NCBI RefSeq assembly: GCF_027497215.1
Contig: NZ_CP114904.1
Location: forward strand, 1,984,001 to 2,048,000
Direction of reading: 5' to 3'
Source: Micromonospora sp. WMMD812
GTDB taxonomy: Bacteria > Actinomycetota > Actinomycetes > Mycobacteriales > Micromonosporaceae
DNA length: 64,000 nucleotides
Both the position numbers and the translations under genes were made by a program. Positions 18,602 to 33,873 of this stretch are shown piece by piece (positions within the stretch are counted from its first letter, which is position 1; each line of letters begins with the position of its first letter). The notes under the pieces were generated by a model. That model did no database searches, was not told the origin of the DNA, and was given only the letters and a program-made list of their open reading frames with translations.

Positions 18602-19249
18602 GTGCCGGATCCGGTGAGTATCGCGTCCGGCATCTGCGCCGCCGGAGCCCTGCTCTCCACCTGGCACCTGCGCCGACGCGCGCTGCGGGCCGAGGCGGAG
18701 ATCGACCACCTGCAGGCCGAGCTCACCGCCGAACGGCACGCCGCCAGCCACGATCCGCTGACCGGGCTGCCCAACCGACGCGCCTTCTACCGGCTCGCGG
18801 CGACACTGCTCACCGACGCGGCCGGGCGACCACTGATCGCCGTGGTGCTCGACCTGGACGACTTCAAGCAGGTCAACGACAGGTACGGGCACGCCGCGGG
18901 CGACCAGGTGCTGATCAGCGTGGCCGAGCGCCTCGCCGCCTTCGCCGGCGACAACCTGGTAGCCCGGCTAGGCGGCGACGAGTTCGCCGGCCTGCTCACC
19001 ACCCCGACCGTCGACCGCCGGTGGATCGAGCACGCGAGCGGGCGACTCTGCGAGATGCTCGCCGCGCCGATCCCGCTGGGCGGGCTCAGCGTACGGGTGA
19101 CGGCCTCGGTCGGGCTCGCGCCGGTCACCGGCCCGACCCAGCTCACCGAGGCGCTGCGCCACGCGGACGCCGCCATGTACCGGGCGAAGAGTCTGAGCGC
19201 CAGCCGGCCCGCCCGCCAACTCGTCGACACCGCCCACCCGGCCGAATGA
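18602..19249 (+). CDS. GGDEF-domain protein, probable diguanylate cyclase
   Basis: About 215 residues. A short hydrophobic N-terminus (SIASGICAAGALLSTW) and a helical linker precede a GGDEF domain with DPLTGLPNRRAF, DLDDFKQVNDRYGHAAGDQ and the active loop RLGGDEFAG. It should make cyclic di-GMP from two GTP. No EAL or sensor domain is seen. GTG 18602 follows GGGAGGG with a short spacer; ATG 18590 in the same frame is the alternative. It is divergent from the DUF397 gene. Confidence 0.88.
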   Translation: MPDPVSIASGICAAGALLSTWHLRRRALRAEAEIDHLQAELTAERHAASHDPLTGLPNRRAFYRLAATLLTDAAGRPLIAVVLDLDDFKQVNDRYGHAAGDQVLISVAERLAAFAGDNLVARLGGDEFAGLLTTPTVDRRWIEHASGRLCEMLAAPIPLGGLSVRVTASVGLAPVTGPTQLTEALRHADAAMYRAKSLSASRPARQLVDTAHPAE

Positions 19250-19888
19250 CTCATCGCCACCGACGACCGCCAGCCCAGAACACGAATCTTCTCCGTCGCC
19301 CGACGCCCGGGCGCGCGGCGAAGAGGACGAGGTCGAGGAGGACCGTGCCGGCTACGGCCTGACTCGACCCCAACGCGTCGTCCGTCCCTGTTCCGGCTCG
19401 GATCCGTCGTTCATCCGGTTGTACGGATGACGAAATCCTGGCTCATCCGGCGTGGAGGAAGTGGACATAAGGGTCTCATGACCCTCCTAGCGTCGTCCGG
19501 GTGGTCGCTCGCATTCATGGTCGCGGTTCGCCCGCCGCTCCTCACGAGTCCCCTACCACCGCCTCCGCCGTGCCCGCCCCCGCCTTCGTCGACGCGTACC
19601 GGGCGACGTCATCGCCCGGTACGCCGGTGCGGCGTACTCGCGACGACCGGCGCCCTCGCGCACGTCCCGCTCGCCGCGGTCACCCTCCTGGTCGGACCGA
19701 CGGCGCCGGCCGTCGGTTGGGTGGAGGACGTCAGCGCACGGCGAAAGCCTCGACCGGTGCCGTCGCCGGCCCGAACCCGCGCGACGGCGAGCCGCACCGG
19801 GCGGCCGCCCGCCTCCCCGGCCACCGCCCGGGGTCCGGGTGAGAGCCCGGACCTGACCAGACAGCCTGTGAGAAAGGAGGGTGCCGTA
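19250..19888. other. Non-coding stretch without supported genes
   Basis: Open frames here are low-complexity Pro/Arg/Ala sequences with no domain and no convincing ribosome site. Nothing is supported. Confidence 0.5.
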
Positions 19889-19929
19889 GGTGGGACGGGC
19901 TTCGTTCGGTCGGTGCAGCCCGTCCCACC
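19889..19929 (-). terminator. Perfect 13-bp hairpin after the Cys-motif protein gene
   Basis: GGTGGGACGGGCT and its exact complement flank a 15-base loop, starting immediately past the stop codon at 19931. Confidence 0.65.
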
Positions 19930-19930
19930 G

Positions 19931-20200
19931 TCAGAATCGTCGCGGCTGCCGGGGCAACCACCCCGTGAACCGGTGCTGCAGCGTCCGCACCGGCGTGCCC
20001 CGCAACTCCTGAGACGCGGCGGCGAGGCAGGAAGCCAGGTAGACACAGAGGGAGGCCGGCTTGCCGCGGTACTCCTCGAGCAGCCGGCCGCGCTTGGTAG
20101 GGCAGGGCCACTCCACACCACAGGTGGCACAGTCCCAGCCCGGGGTCGACGGGAGATGGTCATCGGGCCCGTTCGGGTCCCGTGGCACGCCACCGAGCAT
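19931..20200 (-). CDS. Small conserved actinobacterial Cys-motif protein
   Basis: This 89-residue protein contains WDCATCGVEWPCPTKRGRLL followed by EEYRGKPASLCVYLASCL. The C-X2-C-X5-C pattern is familiar from small conserved actinobacterial proteins of unknown function, sometimes loosely annotated as flavin reductase-like. The Cys cluster might bind metal. The ATG at 20200 has a GGAAGGA site at about eight bases. A strong hairpin directly follows the stop codon. Confidence 0.7.
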   Translation of the reverse strand: MLGGVPRDPNGPDDHLPSTPGWDCATCGVEWPCPTKRGRLLEEYRGKPASLCVYLASCLAAASQELRGTPVRTLQHRFTGWLPRQPRRF

Positions 20201-20394
20201 CGCGCATTCCTTCCCGGTTCCAGGGCGACGACGTCGACGCCGCCGCCCGTCTGCGGACGGAAACCGGTGCTACTCCCCAGTGGCATTGCCTGAAGCGCCC
20301 GTGACGTCCCAGGTGTTACATCACCCGCCGAAGACAACGATCGGCGAGGCGTACGGCAGCGGTGCGTCGCCGTGCCGCACGCCCCGCCGGGCGC

Positions 20395-20868
20395 TCAGAC
20401 CAGCGTCGCGAGGTGTCGTTGGAGAGCGTCGTACGACTCGGCGGCGCCCTGGGTCATGCCAGAGTCGAGCATGCCGTCGCGCTCCTGTCGGGTGTCGAAG
20501 CGGGTGGTGCCGGAGACCGTGGTCCGGCCGTCCTCCTCGGTGAAGACCAGCGTCTCCACCGCCACGTGGCCGGGCATGCCCTCGAACTCGAAGGTCTGCA
20601 CGATGCGCTCCGGCACCACGACCTCCCGAAACTCGCCGCGGAAGGCGTAGGCCTCGCCGTCCTGGGCATGCTCCACGAACCGGTAGTGGCCGCCCTCCCG
20701 GAAGTCGATCTCGACGTCGAGCGGGTTGCCCCGCCCCCACCACCGCTTGAGGTGCTCGGCCTGCGTGTGCGCGGCGAAGACCAGGTCGCGCGGGGCGTCG
20801 AAGGTGCGGGTGAGGGTGATCTCGTGGTCGGACGGCAGGTCCACCACCATGTCACCGATCTGACTCAT
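20395..20868 (-). CDS. SRPBCC/AHSA1-like domain protein
   Basis: This 157-residue protein has an activator-of-Hsp90-ATPase-homologue (AHSA1) START-like fold. Signatures are LTRTFDAPRDLVFAAHTQAEHLKRWWG, DFREGGHYRF and the C-terminal helix GMTQGAAESYDALQRHLA. Bacterial members bind small hydrophobic ligands. Its start overlaps the stop of the upstream ArsR regulator by 17 bases, the common ArsR-AHSA1 operon arrangement. Ligand is unknown. Confidence 0.9.
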   Translation of the reverse strand: MSQIGDMVVDLPSDHEITLTRTFDAPRDLVFAAHTQAEHLKRWWGRGNPLDVEIDFREGGHYRFVEHAQDGEAYAFRGEFREVVVPERIVQTFEFEGMPGHVAVETLVFTEEDGRTTVSGTTRFDTRQERDGMLDSGMTQGAAESYDALQRHLATLV

Positions 20869-21196
20869 CGCTGTCTCCTCTCAGGTCGCGCAGATAGTCG
20901 TCCAACGTGTCGTAACGGTCGTCCCAGAGCCGGCGGTACTGGTCGACCCACTCGGCGAGGCCGCGCAGCGGGGCCGGCTCCAGCCGGCACCGCCGCCACT
21001 GCGCCTCCCGGGTGCGCACGATCAGCCCCGCCCGCTCCAGCACGTTGAGGTGCTTGGAGATGGCCTGGACGCTCACCGGGAACGGCGCCGCCAACTCGTT
21101 GACCGTCGCCTCGCCGGCGGCCAGCCGGGCCAGGATCGCCCGGCGGGTCGGATCCGCGAGGGCGGCGAACACGGCGCTGACCGGATCTGCTGTCAT
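20852..21196 (-). CDS. ArsR-family HTH regulator
   Basis: This 114-residue winged-helix regulator contains VFAALADPTRRAILARLAAGE, ELAAPFPVSVQAISKHLNVL (recognition helix) and LIVRTREAQWRRCRLEPAPL. No Cys metal site is visible, so it belongs to the non-metal SdpR-like group that pairs with AHSA1 proteins. ATG 21196 is used; GTG 21199 is adjacent. The perfect palindrome GGTTTATAAACC lies 20 bases upstream and is a likely autorepression site. Confidence 0.9.
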   Translation of the reverse strand: MTADPVSAVFAALADPTRRAILARLAAGEATVNELAAPFPVSVQAISKHLNVLERAGLIVRTREAQWRRCRLEPAPLRGLAEWVDQYRRLWDDRYDTLDDYLRDLRGDSDESDR

Positions 21197-21215
21197 CACT
21201 CGCTCTCAACCATCT

Positions 21216-21227
21216 GGTTTATAAACC
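21216..21227. promoter_or_regulatory. Palindrome GGTTTATAAACC, probable ArsR operator
   Basis: A perfect 12-bp AT-centred palindrome in an otherwise GC-rich background, 20 bases upstream of the ArsR start and in the gap divergent from the FMN-reductase-like gene. Confidence 0.55.
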
Positions 21228-21386
21228 GATAAGTTGAATCTACCCGTCACAGGCGTCCTGTCAACCGGTTCGGCGATGTTCGTGAGGTGTCTCCCGCTGC
21301 GGGGTGGGGTAACAGCACGGGTAACCGCGCCGGCAGGGTGCGGGCCGAGCCCGCAGGGCACCACCACCGGCCGAGAGGAATCGAAC

Positions 21387-22037
21387 GTGGCGAGCATCCG
21401 GGCGTTGATCCTGAACTGCACCCTCAAGCGCTCACCGGCGCCGTCCAGTTCCGAGGTGCTCGGCGGCGAGGTGCGCGACGCCCTGGCCGAGCAGGGGGTC
21501 GACGCCGAGCTGATCCGGATCGTCGACCACGACGTGCGGTTCGGCGTCTCCACCGACGAGGGCGACGGCGACGGGTGGCCGGCGATCCGGGCCAAGCTGC
21601 TGGCCGCGCAGATCCTCATCATCGCCACACCGATCTGGCTCGGCCAGCCGTCGGCGGTCTGCAAGATGGTGCTGGAGCGCCTCGACGCTGAACTCTCCGA
21701 GACCGACGCCGAGGGGCGCCTGCTCACCTACGGGAAGGTGGCCGGGGTCGCGGTGGTCGGCAACGAGGACGGCGCCCACCACACCATCGGGCAGGTCCAG
21801 CAGGCGCTCAACGAGGTCGGCTTCACCTGCGCCGCCGCCGGGGCCACGTACTGGGTCGGCGAGGCGCTGCACACGGTCGACTACATCGACGTGCGGCCGA
21901 AGCCCGACACCACCGGGCGGACCACCAAGGCGCTGGCGCTCAACTCGGCGCACCTGGCCCGGCTGCTGGCCGAGCAGCCGTACCCGCCGCCGGACGCGCG
22001 GTCGGCCGCGGTCGGGCCCAGCCGGGAATCGGCATGA
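21387..22037 (+). CDS. NADPH-dependent FMN reductase/flavodoxin-like protein
   Basis: About 216 residues. The N-terminal IRALILNCTLKRSPAPSSSE is a flavodoxin-like phosphate-binding loop, and ILIIATPIWLGQPSAVCK matches the second flavin-binding loop of the FMN reductase family. VAVVGNEDGAHHTIGQVQQ supports the same fold. It is expected to bind FMN and reduce small substrates. GTG 21387 has GAGAGGAA ahead, whereas the longer frame upstream lacks conservation. It converges with the PemK-like gene with only seven bases between stops. Confidence 0.87.
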   Translation: MASIRALILNCTLKRSPAPSSSEVLGGEVRDALAEQGVDAELIRIVDHDVRFGVSTDEGDGDGWPAIRAKLLAAQILIIATPIWLGQPSAVCKMVLERLDAELSETDAEGRLLTYGKVAGVAVVGNEDGAHHTIGQVQQALNEVGFTCAAAGATYWVGEALHTVDYIDVRPKPDTTGRTTKALALNSAHLARLLAEQPYPPPDARSAAVGPSRESA

Positions 22038-22044
22038 CCGGCCG

Positions 22045-22536
22045 TCAGCGCCAGCCGTAGCCGGCGCGCAGCGCCCGACCGATCCGATCGAAGCGGGCGC
22101 GGTCCAGCACCGCACCCTCGCGGCGGATGCTGTCCTCGCGCATCGTGAGCACTCGGTCCAGCCGGATCCAGCTAGGCCGGTTGTCCCGGTCCCAGGCGCC
22201 CGGCCCGAGCGCCAGCCAGTGCCGCTGGCCGTCCCGCTCGCTCTGGCTGGAGAGCATCAGACCGAACAGGGTGCGGCTGTGCCGGCCGACCACCAGCACC
22301 GGGCGGTCCTTGCCCTGCCGGGGATCGTCCTCGTACGGGACCCAGGTCCACACGACCTCGCCCGGATCGGCCTGCCCGTCCAGCTCCGGGGCGTACGTCA
22401 ACTCCCGGCGCTGCAGCGCGCTGACCTGGCGCCGACGGGCGACCTGGGCCGGGGCGGGCCCGGACCGGCGGGGAGACGGGACGATGGCGCCGACCCGGCC
22501 GATGCGCGCCGCGACGTTCCTCAGCAGACCTGCCAC
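22045..22536 (-). CDS. PemK/MazF-like family protein
   Basis: About 163 residues. The C-terminal two thirds contain GEVVWTWVPYEDDPRQGKDRPVLVVG and LFGLMLSSQSERD, the PemK/MazF SH3-like barrel pattern of endoribonuclease toxins. No antitoxin gene is adjacent. Solitary PemK-like proteins of this length are common in actinomycetes and may not be toxins. GTG 22536 is chosen as start; the upstream frame is not credible and the ribosome site is weak. Confidence 0.75.
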   Translation of the reverse strand: MAGLLRNVAARIGRVGAIVPSPRRSGPAPAQVARRRQVSALQRRELTYAPELDGQADPGEVVWTWVPYEDDPRQGKDRPVLVVGRHSRTLFGLMLSSQSERDGQRHWLALGPGAWDRDNRPSWIRLDRVLTMREDSIRREGAVLDRARFDRIGRALRAGYGWR

Positions 22537-22669
22537 GGCGGGCAGCCTATCCGTCCCCGCCGGAGTGCGCCGCGCGGCCCGGGGTGTCGACCAACGGTGA
22601 CTCCGGAACCCGCCCGGGCGTGCTTGACTGGACGCCGTCGGCGCCGGCACCACCGGAAGGTGATCACGG

Positions 22670-23107
22670 ATGACCATCGAGGTACGCACCCGGAGCCTGC
22701 CCGGGCAGCCCGCGGCGATCGGTTCGGCCGGACCGTACACGCTCGTGGTCGACCGTCCGGCGGACGCCGGCGGCGACGGGCTCGGCTTCAACGGCGGCCA
22801 GCTGCTCTACCTGGCGGTCGCCGGCTGCGTCTCCAACGACCTGTTCCGGGAGGCCGCCGCGCTCGGCATCGACCTGCAACGCGTCGAGGTGACCGTGCGC
22901 GGCGACTTCACCGGCGATCCGGCGGTGTCCACAGAGGTCACCTACGACGTGCGCGTCGAGGGCGACGCGCCGACGGACGAGCTGCGCGAACTGGTCGACC
23001 GGGTCGACGCCATCGCCGAGATCCCCAACTCGCTGCGCGGCGGCACGGCGGTCCGGCTGCGGCGGGCCGAGGTGTCCGGCATCGACCGGGCGGGTCCCGG
23101 CCTCTGA
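22670..23107 (+). CDS. OsmC/Ohr-family protein
   Basis: This 145-residue OsmC-fold protein has a first conserved Cys in GGQLLYLAVAGCVSNDLF and typical strand/helix order (RVEVTVRGDFTG, VTYDVRVEG). Family members are thiol peroxidases that reduce organic hydroperoxides. The second catalytic Cys expected near the C-terminus is not evident (EIPNSLRGGT), so catalytic competence is uncertain. GAAGGTGA precedes the ATG. Confidence 0.82.
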   Translation: MTIEVRTRSLPGQPAAIGSAGPYTLVVDRPADAGGDGLGFNGGQLLYLAVAGCVSNDLFREAAALGIDLQRVEVTVRGDFTGDPAVSTEVTYDVRVEGDAPTDELRELVDRVDAIAEIPNSLRGGTAVRLRRAEVSGIDRAGPGL

Positions 23108-23185
23108 GACGCCGCACGACGGCGCGGACCCGTGGACCGGCGGATGCGGCCGACACCCCGGTGACGGCCTTCTGGAGGTGGACGA

Positions 23186-23710
23186 ATGGTGATCCCGCCC
23201 GACCTGCCGGGAGATCTGCCGGTCATCGAGCGCAGCGCGGTGCGGCTGGTGGTGCTCGACGCCGACGAGCGGGTGCTGCTGTTCCACACCCGCGACCCGG
23301 ACCACCCGCGCCTCGGTGTCTGGTGGGAGCTGCCCGGCGGCGGGATCGACCCGGGCGAGACGTACCTCGACGCGGCGGTGCGGGAGCTGCGCGAGGAGAC
23401 CGGCATCGTGGCCGCACCGGCCGAGGTCGGCCCGCCCTCCTGGCGGCGCCGGGCCAGCTTCATCCACCGGCAGTTGCGGCACGTCCAGGAGGAGGTGATC
23501 GTGCCGCTGCGGCTGCCCGGGTCCGGGCCGGCAGTGGACGAGGCGCACCGGCTCGACTACGAGCGCGAGGACTACTTCGGCTTCCGGTGGTGGCCGGTGG
23601 CCGAGGTGGTGGCCAGCACGGCCCGGTTCTACCCGGGACGGCTGCCAACGCTGCTGACCGGTTTCCTCGCCGGCGAGCCGATCGACGAACCGTTCGAACT
23701 CTGGTCGTAA
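23186..23710 (+). CDS. NUDIX hydrolase
   Basis: This 174-residue protein contains a full NUDIX box (GGGIDPGETYLDAAVREL followed by REETGI) in a beta-rich domain (AVRLVVLDADERVLLFHTRD). It should hydrolyse a nucleoside diphosphate-linked substrate, not identifiable here. CTGGAGG lies about eight bases before the ATG. A dispersed hairpin repeat begins 12 bases past the stop codon. Confidence 0.9.
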   Translation: MVIPPDLPGDLPVIERSAVRLVVLDADERVLLFHTRDPDHPRLGVWWELPGGGIDPGETYLDAAVRELREETGIVAAPAEVGPPSWRRRASFIHRQLRHVQEEVIVPLRLPGSGPAVDEAHRLDYEREDYFGFRWWPVAEVVASTARFYPGRLPTLLTGFLAGEPIDEPFELWS

Positions 23711-23721
23711 CCCCGATCCGT

Positions 23722-23792
23722 CGATCATGCACTTGTCGTGGTGAACGAAAGGTGCACACCGTCAGGCACCGGGCACCACAACTGCATGATCG
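23722..23792. repeat. Dispersed hairpin repeat, copy B
   Basis: Arms at 23722-23742 and 23772-23792 share CGATCATGCA-TTGT and match the arms of the 13955-14025 element. Both elements begin within 30 bases of a stop codon, so this is probably a mobile-type 3'-end hairpin rather than coincidence. Confidence 0.75.
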
Positions 23793-23866
23793 GCCGGAAC
23801 CTGGGCCGGGACCGCGGGCGGGGCGGGGCTGACGGGGGCCGAGGGAGCGGGCACAGTGGAGCGGTG

Positions 23867-25114
23867 ATGGATCTCACCGGGCCGGTGGCCCGATACGCGG
23901 AACGGATGCACGGCTTCGTCGGCGACGGGCACCACATCGCTTCCCCACTCGGCGCCTGGCTGCTCCTCGCCCTCGTGGCGCCCGCCGCCACCGGCGCCGC
24001 CCGCGCGGACCTGGAGGAGGCGCTCGGGACCGACGTCCGCACCGCCGCGGCGACCGCCGAGGCGCTGCTCACGGCGCCGCATCCCCTCGTGGCCTCGGCC
24101 AGTGCCCTGTGGGAGCGGGCGGCCACCGCCGACCTCGCCGGATGGCGGGCCACGCTGCCGCGGAACACCGAGACCGGGCCGCTGCCCGACCAGGCGACCC
24201 TGGACGCGTGGGCGCGGGAGCGCACCTTCGGCCTGGTCGACCGGTTCCCGCTCACCGTCGCGCCGGACACGATCCTGATCCTGGCCACCGCGCTGGCCAC
24301 CCGCGTCTCGTGGGAGACACCGTTCGAGGTCGAGAGCGGTGACGCGCTCGGCCCGGACAGCGCCTGGGCGAGCCGGCTGCGCCGGGTGCTGCGTACCCCG
24401 TGGCACGGGCACGACTGCTGGATCGCCGGCACCGCGCGGGCCGGCGACGTGGCTGTGCACGCGGCCGCCGCCCGGCCCGAAGCCACCGGTGGTCGGGAGG
24501 CCGGCCTGCTGGTCGTCTCCGTCGCCGCCGCGCCGGACGTGCCCGCGGCGGACGTGCTCGCCGCCGCGCACGAGGTGGCGGTCGACGCGGCCACCGTCCC
24601 TCGCGGTGAGGGCGTCGCGCGACGCTCCCTCTACGACCTGCCGCTCGGTGAAACCCCACTGTGGAGCCTGCGGGAGGAGACGACCCGGGGGTACGGCGCC
24701 CGGGAGGAACGGCTCACCGCCGTGCTGCCCTGCTGGTCGGCGGAGAGCCAGCACGACCTGACGGCCGCCGGGTTCGGCTTCGGCGCCGCCGCACGAGCGC
24801 TCGGCGAGCTGGTGGGCGTCCCGCGGCTGCCGTACGAGGCGGCGCAGGCCGCCACGGCCCGCTACGGCCGGTACGGCTTCGAGGCCGCCGCGGTGAGCGC
24901 GTTCGGCATGGTCACCGGGCTGCCGCCGGAGAACGTGGCCCGCGTCGCCGAGCTGCGCTACGGGCACCCGTACGCGGTCGTCGCGGTGGCCACCGACACC
25001 CGCGACGGGTTGCCGGACGGGCCGTGGCACGGCCTGCCGGTCTACTCGGCGTGGGTGGCGGACCCGGCGGAGTTGCCGGAGGCGGACCTCGCCGATCCGC
25101 CGCGCACGTTCTGA
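23867..25114 (+). CDS. Serpin-like protein
   Basis: About 415 residues. The N-terminus (HHIASPLGAWLLLALVAPAATG...DLEEALG) matches the SPLS..AL..A..GA..T...L..AL opening of serpins. The C-terminus (HPYAVVAVATD...HGLPVYSAWVADP) resembles the PF.F.I......LF.G.V..P ending. Between them the sequence is divergent, and a clear reactive-centre loop was not recognised. Family members inhibit serine or cysteine proteases; this one may be degenerate. No signal peptide is seen. ATG 23867 and GTG 23864 are adjacent. It converges with the biosynthetic operon. Confidence 0.7.
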   Translation: MDLTGPVARYAERMHGFVGDGHHIASPLGAWLLLALVAPAATGAARADLEEALGTDVRTAAATAEALLTAPHPLVASASALWERAATADLAGWRATLPRNTETGPLPDQATLDAWARERTFGLVDRFPLTVAPDTILILATALATRVSWETPFEVESGDALGPDSAWASRLRRVLRTPWHGHDCWIAGTARAGDVAVHAAAARPEATGGREAGLLVVSVAAAPDVPAADVLAAAHEVAVDAATVPRGEGVARRSLYDLPLGETPLWSLREETTRGYGAREERLTAVLPCWSAESQHDLTAAGFGFGAAARALGELVGVPRLPYEAAQAATARYGRYGFEAAAVSAFGMVTGLPPENVARVAELRYGHPYAVVAVATDTRDGLPDGPWHGLPVYSAWVADPAELPEADLADPPRTF

Positions 25115-25119
25115 CGGTT

Positions 25120-25148
25120 GGGGGCCCCCGGCGTTACCGGAGGCCCCC
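25120..25148. terminator. Bidirectional terminator at the end of the biosynthetic operon
   Basis: Twelve-base arms (25120-25131, 25137-25148) with one mismatch and a five-base loop fill the 39-base gap between the serpin-like stop and the NRPS-MFS stop. Confidence 0.65.
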
Positions 25149-25153
25149 CGTTG

Positions 25154-30753
<5,600 letters not shown>

Positions 30754-30754
<1 letters not shown>

Positions 30755-33700
30755 CAGGGACTGTCCTTCTCCGCCGCGAGCAGCGCGGCGACCTCGGTTT
30801 CGGAGAGCTCGTCGAGTTCGGCGGCGATCCGCTGCTCGATCTGGGCGGCCAGGTCGGCCACCACCGGGCTGGTGAACAGCGCCCGCATCGGCAGGTCCAC
30901 CTCCACCTCGGCGCGGATCCGGGCCATCGCCCGCATACCGCGCAGGGAGTTGCCGCCGAGGGCGAAGAAGTCGTCGAGCGCGCCGACCTTGTCCACCTGC
31001 AGGATCTCGGCGTAGACCTCGGCGACCAGCACCTCGGCCTCGGTGCGCGGGGCGACGAACCCGCCGGCCGCGGCGGTGGCCGCCGGCGCGGGCAACGCCG
31101 CGCTGTCGAGCTTGCCGTTCGGCGTGAGCGGCAGCGCGTCCAGCCGGACGAAGGCGGCCGGCACCAGGTGCGCGGGCAGCTCGCCGGCGAGGTCGGCGGC
31201 GAGCGCGGCCGGGTCGGCGGCGCCGACCAGGTACGCGACCAGCTCCGCCTCGCCGGAGTCGGTGCGGACCGTCACCGCCGCCTCCCGCACGTCCGGGCGG
31301 GCCAGCAGCACCGACTCGATCTCGCCGAGTTCGATCCGCATGCCCCGGACCTTCACCTGGCTGTCGCGCCGGCCCAGGTACTCCAGTGTGCCGTCGGCCC
31401 GGCGGCGGGCCAGGTCCCCGGTGCGGTACATCCGCTCCCCCGGCGCCCCGTACGGGCACGGCAGGAAGCGCTCGGCGGTGAGGCCGGGCCGGCGCAGGTA
31501 GCCCCGGGCCAGCTGGTCGCCGGCCACGTACAGTTCACCGGCGACACCGGGCGGCACCGGGTTGAGGGCCGCGTCGAGCAGGTAGGCGCGGGTGTTCCAG
31601 GTGGGGTGGCCGATCGGCACGGGGCCGGCGGGTACCTGCTCCCCCGGCGCGATCCGGGCGGCCACGCAGCCGACGGTCGCCTCGGTCGGGCCGTACTCGT
31701 TGATCACCGCGACGTCGTCGTGCCCGGCCCGCCAGCCGGCCAGCTGCTCGCCGGTGAGCGCCTCGCCGCCGATCACCAGGTCGGTGGTGGGCGACAGCTC
31801 GGGGCCCAGCAGCGGCAGGTGACTCGGGGTGATCTTGAGGAAGCTGGGCCGTCCGCCGGCCCGGGCGCCGTCGTCGTCGAACGCGGCCAGCCGGACCGTG
31901 CCGCCGGCGGTCAACGTGCCGAGCAGGCCGGTGACGGTGAGGTCGAAGGAGACCGGCGAGTGCAGCAGCGCCGTGCCGGCCAGGCCCGGGTAGGTGTGCC
32001 GGGCCCAGGCGAGGTACGCCGCGACCGCCCGGTGCTCGACCACCACGCCCTTCGGCCGGCCGGTCGAGCCGGAGGTGTAGAGCACGTACGCCGGGTGCTC
32101 CGGGCGCAGCGGGGCGAGCCGGTCGGCGTCGGTCAGGTCGGTGGCGGCCAGGTCCGCGCCGGTGCCGGCGTCGAGCACGAGCGCGCCGGCCGGGACCAGC
32201 GCGGCGGTCTCCGCGGTGGCCAGCACGAACGCCGGCTCGGCGTCCTCGATCAGGTAGGCGATCCGGCCGGCCGGGTAGCCGTTGTCCACCGGGACGTACG
32301 CGGCGCCGGACTTGAGCACCGCGAGGATCGCCACCACCAGTTCCGCCGAGCGGGGCAGCGCGAGCGCCACCCGTGTCTCCGCGCCGGCGCCACCGGCGAC
32401 CAGCAGCCGGGCGAGCCGGTTGGCCCGGGCGTTCAGCTCGCCGTACGAGAGCACGACGCCGTCGTGGACCAGCGCGGTCGCCTCCGGGGCAGCCGCCGCC
32501 CGCCGCTGCACCTCGTCCACCACCGTGGTGGCCGGCCGCTCGTGCGCGGTGTCGTTCCAGGCGTGCAGCACCCGCTCCCGCTCGGCGTCGTCGAGCAGCG
32601 GCAGCGCGGAGACCCGCCGCCCGGGCGTGGTGACGGCGGCGTCGAGCAGCCGCACGTACCGGGCCGCGAGCGTCTCGGCGGTCGTCCGGTCGAACAGCGC
32701 CGTGCGGTACACCAGCCGGCTGGTCGTGGTGGTGATGTCGAAGGCCAGGTCGTCCTTGGTGGTGCCGAGCGCCACCGGGTCCAGGCCGGAGTCCGGGATG
32801 AAGTTCAGCGCGGTCTGGAAGACCGGCTGCACGGCCGGGTCCCGGTTCGGCGCGACCGCCTCGACGATCCGCTGGAACGGGGTCTGCCCGTGCTCCATCG
32901 CGTCGACCAGGCCGTTGCGCACCCGGCCGAGCAGATCGGCGAAGCTGGGGTCGCCGGCCAGGTCGCAGCGCAGCGCGACCGGGTTGACGAACATGCCGAT
33001 CAGCGGGGCCAGCTCGGCGTTGTCACGACCGGCGGTGGACACGCCGACCACCACGTCCTCGTCGCCGGAGATCCGCGACAGCAGCGCCGCGAACGCGGCC
33101 AGCAGCACCATGTACGGCGTCGCCGCCGCCGTGGTGGCCACCTCACCGACCCGGTCCAGCAGGCCCTCGGGCAGGTCGAAGTGCACCTCGTCGCCGGCGA
33201 AGCCGAGCTGGGCCGGCCGCGGCCGGTCCAGCGGCAGGCCGGTCACCGCGGGCGCCCCGGCCAGGTGGTCCCGCCAGAAGGCGAGCTGCCGGTCCAGCTC
33301 CGCGCCGGCGAGCTGCTCGCGCTGCCACACCGCGAAGTCGGCGTACTGGACGGGCAGCTCGGGCACCTCGGCGGGCGCGCCGGTGAGCACCGCCCGGCTG
33401 AACGCGGCCAGCTCGGCGGCGAGCAGCACCGCCGAGCGGCTGTCGAACACCGCGTGGTGCACCACGAACATCAGGCTGTACTGGTCGTCGGCGAGCCGGG
33501 CCAGCCGGGCCCGCCACAGCGGCGGCGCGTCCAACGGGATCGGCGCACGGGCCAGCGCCGTCAGCGCCTCGTCGAACCGCCGCACCTGCTCGCCGCCGGT
33601 GAACCCGCGCAGGTCGAGTTCGGGCACGTCGACCGGCTCGGCCTCGCGTACCACCTGCACCAGCGCGCCGTCGTCGACCCGCAGGTAGGTGCGCAGCGAC

Positions 33701-33873
33701 TCGTGCCGGGCCACCACCTTCTGGACGACCTCGACGGCCTGCTCCCGGGTCAGCCCGCCGGGAAAGCGCCACGGGTTGGAGACGTTGTAGACCGGCGACT
33801 CCGCGTCGAGCTGGTTGGCGATCCAGACCCGCTCCTGGGCGAACGACGCCGGGAAGGTCCACTCCCGCGTCAT
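30754..33873 (-). CDS. NRPS elongation module C-A(Asn)-PCP
   Basis: This 1039-residue single module has a C domain (about 5-440) whose catalytic motif reads HHAVFDS (residues 139-145), with Ser replacing the usual final Gly. The A domain (about 460-950) has YTSGSTGRPKG, NEYGPTE, YRTGDLA and NGKLDSAAL. Specificity residues read as DLTKVGEVGK, one change from the canonical asparagine code DLTKLGEVGK. The PCP has LGGNSL. ATG 33873 overlaps the MbtH stop by four bases. Next to a SyrP-like hydroxylase, it probably incorporates Asn that becomes beta-hydroxylated. The peptide then passes to the Ser module encoded immediately downstream. Confidence 0.93.

Noticed and set aside
19427..20337. Protein-coding frames between the GGDEF gene and the Cys-motif gene
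   Set aside because: Pro/Arg/Ser-rich, no recognisable domain, poor ribosome sites; only the 19931-20200 minus frame has conserved-looking sequence.
22045..22536. Complete toxin-antitoxin module
   Set aside because: The PemK-like protein has no adjacent small antitoxin gene on either side.
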